DNA of 64,000 nt from UBA2031 sp037189985 (GTDB lineage Bacteria; Pseudomonadota; Gammaproteobacteria; Pseudomonadales; Moraxellaceae), in NCBI GenBank assembly GCA_037189985.1, contig JBBCJX010000018.1, positions 186,001 through 250,000 on the forward strand. The letters are read 5' to 3'. Shown piece after piece: positions 60,217 through 64,000 of this stretch. The position numbers were made by a program, and so were the translations under genes. How positions within the stretch are numbered: the first letter of the stretch is position 1; each line of letters starts with the position of its first letter. The notes beneath the pieces were generated by a model, which had not been told where the DNA came from, made no database searches, and saw only the letters and a list, made by a program, of their open reading frames with translations.

Positions 60217-60420
60217 ATGGCAACAGGTACGGTAAAGTGGTTCAACGACGCCAAGGGCTTTGGCTTTATCACTCAGGATGATGGCGGTGAAGACCTTTTC
60301 GCGCATTTCTCCGAAATCAAGGCTGACGGTTTCCGCTCACTCGCAGAAGGCCAGAAGGTCTCCTTCGACGTGACCACCGGTCAGAAGGGAAAGCAGGCAG
60401 CCAACATCAAGCCCCTCTGA
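60217..60420 (+). CDS. Cold-shock protein, CspA family (copy 2)
   Basis: A 67-residue cold-shock domain from the ATG at 60217 with RNP1 KGFGFIT and RNP2 DLFAHFSEI. It is nearly the same as copy 1, 2.7 kb upstream in the same direction, and shares leader and terminator as well. Both genes are outside any operon. Confidence 0.95.
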   Translation: MATGTVKWFNDAKGFGFITQDDGGEDLFAHFSEIKADGFRSLAEGQKVSFDVTTGQKGKQAANIKPL

Positions 60421-60440
60421 GCGCTTGATTCTGTCTGAAC

Positions 60441-60468
60441 AAAAAGCCCGGCTCATGCCGGGCTTTTT
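60441..60468 (+). terminator. Rho-independent terminator of cold-shock gene 2
   Basis: AAAAAGCCCGGC-TCAT-GCCGGGCTTTTT, the same hairpin as after copy 1, about 20 bases past the stop. Confidence 0.92.
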
Positions 60469-60530
60469 CATGGGCGCATGAAACTGCGTATCAGGCATCA
60501 TGTGGCATCTGCAGTGCTGACGAGAGGGGC

Positions 60531-61229
60531 ATGATGAAGCGATGGAATATGCCTTGGTGGGGATGGCTCCTGCCGGCGCTGATCATACTGGTTGTTGTGG
60601 GCATGCGATGGTGGCCCGCCGGTGTGTCCGGCTTCAGCCTGCTCAAGGCACACCATGGCGAGCTTGTTGCCTGGGTGTCGGCTGCCCCTTTGTTGGCTGC
60701 CGGCAGTTTCTTTGTGGTCTTTGTGCTGGCCACTTCCCTGTCGATCCCGGTAGCCACCCTGCTGACGCTGTTGGCGGGCTCGCTCTTCGGCTTTACGGAA
60801 GCACTGCTGCTGGTGTCCTTTGCCAGTACTGCCGGCGCCACGCTGGCCATGCTGTTTTCGCGTTACTTCTTTCGTGAGCCTGTAGAGCAGCGCTGGCCAC
60901 GTTGGGTGTCTGCCATCAACCGGGGGCTGGAGCGGGACGGTGACTTCTACCTACTGGCCCTGCGTCTTGCGCCGACTCCTCCCTACTTTGTCGTGAACCT
61001 GCTGATGGGGCTGACCCGGCTGCCGGCCTGGCGGTTTTTCCTGGTCAGTCAGATAGGCATGCTGCCCCTGGACGTGGTGTTCGTGAATGCTGGCCGGACA
61101 CTGGCAACACTGGACTCTCCCGAAGACATTCTGGATGCCGGCACGCTCGCGGCCCTCATGCTGGCAGGATTGCTGCCGCTGGTGTTGCGCAAGCTGATGC
61201 GTCCGCCTGCGGAGATCAGTTCTCGCTGA
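60531..61229 (+). CDS. TVP38/TMEM64 (DedA-superfamily) membrane protein
   Basis: A 232-residue protein with five to six membrane helices and the VTT-domain features LSIPVATLLTLLAGSLFGFTEALLLVSFASTAGATLAMLFSRYFFR, LLALRLAPTPPYFVVNLLMGLTRLP and GMLPLDVVFVNAGRTLA. Relatives are proposed lipid scramblases or transporters at the inner membrane. It is convergent with the histidine kinase gene. Confidence 0.92.
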   Translation: MMKRWNMPWWGWLLPALIILVVVGMRWWPAGVSGFSLLKAHHGELVAWVSAAPLLAAGSFFVVFVLATSLSIPVATLLTLLAGSLFGFTEALLLVSFASTAGATLAMLFSRYFFREPVEQRWPRWVSAINRGLERDGDFYLLALRLAPTPPYFVVNLLMGLTRLPAWRFFLVSQIGMLPLDVVFVNAGRTLATLDSPEDILDAGTLAALMLAGLLPLVLRKLMRPPAEISSR

Positions 61230-61235
61230 CAGGGC

Positions 61236-62519
61236 TCAGCTGTGGCTGGAGATGCCGGGCAGGTAAAGGCGGATGCGCGTGCCTTCCCCGGGTTTGCTGT
61301 CCACTTCGATATGGCCACCGGCGTGATGGATGATCTGCTGCACGATGGCCAGGCCAAGGCCGGTGCCGCTGTCGCCTTTCGTGGTGAAGAAAGGCTCGAA
61401 CATGAGTTCCTGTGTGCTGATGTCCATGCCGCAGCCGGTATCGGCCACTTCGATCACGACATGCTGGCCTTCGTCTGCATGCGGCGCTGCCGTATAAAGC
61501 CTTATCAAGACACTTCCCTTGTCCGGCATGGCGTCCCTTGCATTGACGACCAGATTCAGCACCGCCCGTTCGATCTGTGCCGGATCAATGAAGACACGGC
61601 AGAGGTCATGTGCAAGGTCCATCTCCAGTGCGACACGTCCGCCGGCTGCCATAGCCAGCAGGCTGCGGTAGTTCAGCAATACCTGCTCCAGATCGGCCAC
61701 GACCGGACGACAGGGCAACTCCTGGCTGAGTGTCAGCAACTCCTGTGTCAGCTCGGTGCCATGCTCCACGGCATGCAGCAGTTCGCGGCTGTAGCCTTGC
61801 AGCTTTTCGTTGTCGGGTGCTGTGCTTGCCATCAGTTCGGCATAACCAGTCACCGCACCCAGCAGGTTGCGGAAGTCGTGGGCCATGCCTGCTGCCAGCC
61901 GACCCATGGTGCCGGCGCGCTGCAATTCCATGACATGCGACTGGACACTGCCCAGCGTGCTTTCTGCCTGCAGGCGCTGTGACTCGACATGAAGGCGGGC
62001 AATGATGTCGGCAACATTAGCGGCAAACTCACAGTCTGCCGTAGTCCACTGTCGCGGCTCGCCGATGTGCTCGTGGCAGACAATGCCGGCAATGCGACCG
62101 TTAGCATATATCGGGGCATCCAGCATGGAAGTGATGCCCAACGGATCGAAATAGGCAGCACGAAACTCTTCGACGATGACATCGTTGCGCACATCCGTTA
62201 CGGCAATCACACGCCGTGCCGACATGGCCCGGAAGTAATTAGGGAAATCCTGCGCATAAAGCACGCTGCCCTCAAAGACATCGCGCGTGTGGGGCTGATA
62301 GAGGAATTCGCAACGGATGGAGCGGTTGTCTGCGGACAGCAGCCATATGCTGAGGCGGGCGACATCCACGGTTTCCGCCACAATCGCTGCCAGTGCCCGC
62401 ACGGCATTACGTAAGGGACGGTCGCGGGCAACGCTGATGCGCGCAAGCTGGATGCGTGCCGCCTCATGACGCAAGGCCACACTGGAAAAGGAGCCGTTGT
62501 CCTGTTGCATGCCTGTCAT
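61236..62519 (-). CDS. GAF-domain sensor histidine kinase
   Basis: The ATG at 62519 follows GGAGG by six bases and is preferred over a GTG at 62546. The 427 residues have an N-terminal GAF domain (about 25–180), a dimerisation/phosphoacceptor helix with His about 214 (GMAHDFRNLLGAVTGYAEL) and a HATPase domain with N box VVNARDAM, G1 VADTGCGMD, F box EPFFTTKG and G2 GTGLGLAIV. There is no membrane segment or fused receiver, and no response-regulator gene is adjacent, so it is an orphan cytoplasmic kinase. Its signal is unknown. Confidence 0.93.
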   Translation of the reverse strand: MTGMQQDNGSFSSVALRHEAARIQLARISVARDRPLRNAVRALAAIVAETVDVARLSIWLLSADNRSIRCEFLYQPHTRDVFEGSVLYAQDFPNYFRAMSARRVIAVTDVRNDVIVEEFRAAYFDPLGITSMLDAPIYANGRIAGIVCHEHIGEPRQWTTADCEFAANVADIIARLHVESQRLQAESTLGSVQSHVMELQRAGTMGRLAAGMAHDFRNLLGAVTGYAELMASTAPDNEKLQGYSRELLHAVEHGTELTQELLTLSQELPCRPVVADLEQVLLNYRSLLAMAAGGRVALEMDLAHDLCRVFIDPAQIERAVLNLVVNARDAMPDKGSVLIRLYTAAPHADEGQHVVIEVADTGCGMDISTQELMFEPFFTTKGDSGTGLGLAIVQQIIHHAGGHIEVDSKPGEGTRIRLYLPGISSHS

Positions 62520-62704
62520 ACCTGCCTCCTGCCTGTTGACGGGCACTCCGGAACCGCGGGAGCGCAGGGCCAGTATATGAGGCGGGCAAGGTCAGGAAGA
62601 CTGCTGTCTGGCGGCAGACGCGTCGTTCATCCTGCTTATCCTGCCTGTCATCGCCGCCGGACGATGAGCGGATGCAAAAGGCTGGTCTGAGGGGAGAGCG
62701 GTTG

Positions 62705-63136
62705 TCAGAGGTGTTGCTCCACCCACTGCCGGAATTGTGTGGCGGGAAGAGCGCCGGAGAGGCGCGCGATCTCGCGGCCCTGCCTGAAGATGGCCAGGGT
62801 GGGAATGCTGCGGATGGCAAAGCGCTGGGCCAGTGCGGGCTCGGCTTCGGTATCCACTTTTGCCAGGCGCACACGGGGTTCGAGAAGGGAGGCGGATTGC
62901 TGGAAGGTGGGGGCAAATTGCCGGCAGGGGCCACACCACGGTGCCCAGAAATCCACGACGACAGGCAGGTCTCCGCCGATATGGGCATCCAGGTTGGCGG
63001 CACCAAGCGTTACAGGCTCTGCCACGAAAAGCATCTGCTTGCAGGCACCACACTTGCCGCCTTCGCTCAGTCGTTCCACCGGCACGCGGTTGCGGCGATG
63101 ACAATGTGGGCAGGCGATCAGTAGGGGAGTATTCAC
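62705..63136 (-). CDS. trxC: Thioredoxin 2 (zinc-binding thioredoxin)
   Basis: From a GTG at 63136 the 143 residues match TrxC length. An N-terminal zinc site has Cys at 9, 12, 29 and 32 (CPHC, CGAC), followed by a thioredoxin domain with active site WCGPC (67–71) and the cis-Pro in IRSIPTLAIF. It reduces disulfides in the cytoplasm, chiefly in oxidative stress. No strong ribosome site is seen at the GTG, so an alternative start is possible. Confidence 0.93.
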   Translation of the reverse strand: MNTPLLIACPHCHRRNRVPVERLSEGGKCGACKQMLFVAEPVTLGAANLDAHIGGDLPVVVDFWAPWCGPCRQFAPTFQQSASLLEPRVRLAKVDTEAEPALAQRFAIRSIPTLAIFRQGREIARLSGALPATQFRQWVEQHL

Positions 63137-63251
63137 GGGGAGTAATGGCTCAGGTTGCCGGACAGGCAGGAGATAAGGCCTTGCCCAGCAAACTGCAAGG
63201 CCCGCGAAAATGCTTGCAGGTATTTCTTTAGGGCAGCGTGTTGGAGGGGCC

Positions 63252-63605
63252 TCAGGGTTCCTTGCCCCGTACATCGTTTTCGCCTTGCTCTCCATGGCGT
63301 TGCGATGGGCCGGGAGCCGGATTCTCAACATACTGGTTGATGGTCATGTTGCCGTTCATTTCGCTCAGCTTCTGGAAGAAATCTTTCTTTTCTGTGCCTT
63401 GAAGGTCGGGGTGCCTTTCCAGGAAAGCACGGATTTCCTGACGTGCCTGTTCCCGGCTGCGTCCGTAGCGCTCTTGCAGGACCCCAAGCAGGTGATCGTG
63501 GCCTGCCTGGGCTTTTTGCACGTCATTGTCGGTGAGCTCGGCCCAGGTCGAGCGTGCGCTTGCCATGAGTTGTTTCCACTGTCCTGAGAGCGTGTCGCTG
63601 TTCAT
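63252..63605 (-). CDS. CsbD-family stress protein
   Basis: A 117-residue protein whose first 65 residues match the CsbD/YjbJ stress family (LSGQWKQLMASARSTWAELTDNDVQKAQAGHDHLLGVLQERYG). The family is highly expressed in general stress; molecular function is unknown. The C-terminal 45 residues, Gly/Pro/Glu rich, are an extension not seen in the ~70-residue family members. Confidence 0.85.
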   Translation of the reverse strand: MNSDTLSGQWKQLMASARSTWAELTDNDVQKAQAGHDHLLGVLQERYGRSREQARQEIRAFLERHPDLQGTEKKDFFQKLSEMNGNMTINQYVENPAPGPSQRHGEQGENDVRGKEP

Positions 63606-63689
63606 GATGGGCTCCCTATCCCTGCTGCGAGGCAGGCTCCTGTGGCGGGCGCAGCGGGCTTGTGCCCGCTGCGGATTTGCTCCGGCGTG

Positions 63690-63779
63690 TCAGCGGTCAC
63701 GCTGGGGTTGGCGATCCTGGGGGCGCTCGCGCTCGTCTTCCTGTTCTTGCCGACGGCGTGGGGTTTCTTCTTCAGCCAT
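63690..63779 (-). CDS. Possible small highly charged peptide
   Basis: A 29-codon frame with purine-rich AAGAGAATC ahead of the ATG reads MAEEETPRRRQEQEDER and ends QRDR, almost all charged or polar. It is too short for most gene callers and could be chance, but the composition is coherent. It may be read with the downstream CsbD gene. The remaining window end (63,800–64,000) shows only two hairpins: AAAGCGG…CCGCTTT and GCCTGACGTG-A-CACGTCAGGC. Confidence 0.25.
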   Translation of the reverse strand: MAEEETPRRRQEQEDERERPQDRQPQRDR

Positions 63780-63946
63780 GATGATTCTCTTTTCCATGAT
63801 TTGCCTGCAGGATTGCAGAGCCTTCAGCATGGCGGAGTGGCGCAGGCGGAATCCAGAAGGACTTTGGAGGAGAAGTTGAAGAGAGGTGTTTCATTGTGAA
63901 ATGAAAGCGGTATTTTCCGTAATCCGCTTTGGAGACTGCTCTTGCA

Positions 63947-63970
63947 GCCTGACGTGACACGTCAGGCGTT
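63947..63970. repeat. Inverted repeat near the window end
   Basis: GCCTGACGTG and CACGTCAGGC pair around one base, a near-perfect 21-bp palindrome. It has no T-run and could be an operator or hairpin of a gene beyond the window. Confidence 0.45.
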
Positions 63971-64000
63971 TCCTCAAGCTCCTCAGAAAATGCCTGCCTG

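Noticed and set aside
1..64000. CRISPR array, rRNA operon or complete insertion sequence
   Set aside because: No regularly spaced direct repeats, rRNA-like stretch, or transposase frame with terminal repeats was found on reading both strands.

Overview
This 64 kb window reads as a chromosomal segment of a mid-to-high-GC gammaproteobacterium. The evidence is gene order: zapA–6S RNA–5-formyl-THF cyclo-ligase sits beside ygfB–pepP–ubiH–ubiI and the glycine-cleavage genes, and folA–thyA–lgt lies near ptsP–rppH and ilvA–rpiA, as in Pseudomonas-like and enterobacterial genomes. Genus cannot be fixed from the sequence; a member or neighbour of Pseudomonadales is an inference. GcvP is split into two subunits and there are three ferritin-like PF10118 genes, so it is not a typical Pseudomonas or Escherichia.

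Layout. 1–5.1 kb: end of an AraC regulator, a carboxymuconolactone-decarboxylase-like gene, MgtC, two small genes, then folA, thyA and lgt on the minus strand. 5.2–10.7 kb: NRDE protein, 3-methyladenine glycosylase, a membrane GGDEF protein with a ruined signature, ptsP (nitrogen PTS enzyme I) and rppH. 10.8–18.5 kb: HAD phosphatase, outer-membrane protein, lipoprotein amidohydrolase, DUF1294, TauE/SafE, membrane-AraC regulator, VOC protein and alpha/beta hydrolase, with REP-type palindromes. 18.6–26.7 kb: folate cyclo-ligase, 6S RNA, zapA, ygfB, pepP, ubiH, ubiI, DUF2238 and wrbA. 26.9–36.2 kb: gcvT, gcvH, gcvPA, gcvPB, Nudix, rlmI, ilvA, rpiA and an HD hydrolase.

36.6–42.8 kb is an accessory island ending at a tRNA-Arg(CCG). 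It holds an attC-flanked gene cassette on the minus strand with no integron integrase. It also holds a tyrosine recombinase gene split into two remnants. Between the remnants lie a truncated radC and a visibly AT-rich two-gene operon: an SMC/ABC-like ATPase with an odd Walker A, followed by a P-loop protein ending in an Mrr-type nuclease. This pair is the best candidate in the window for an undescribed (probably anti-phage) system.

42.9–64 kb returns to housekeeping and envelope functions: cytochrome c5, a Fe/S-type cysteine-cluster protein, a bile-acid-type symporter, an XRE regulator with a perfect 12-bp inverted repeat as likely operator, rep helicase, three tandem PF10118 genes beside a divergent AraC regulator, fbp, SCP2-like and Fe-alcohol dehydrogenase, a LolB–DUF2236 fusion lipoprotein, two paralogous cold-shock genes with matching leaders and terminators, a TVP38-type membrane protein, a GAF histidine kinase, trxC and a CsbD protein. 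Functional themes are folate/one-carbon metabolism (folA, thyA, cyclo-ligase, gcv), ubiquinone synthesis (ubiH, ubiI) and envelope/stress functions. No CRISPR array, rRNA or complete insertion sequence was seen.
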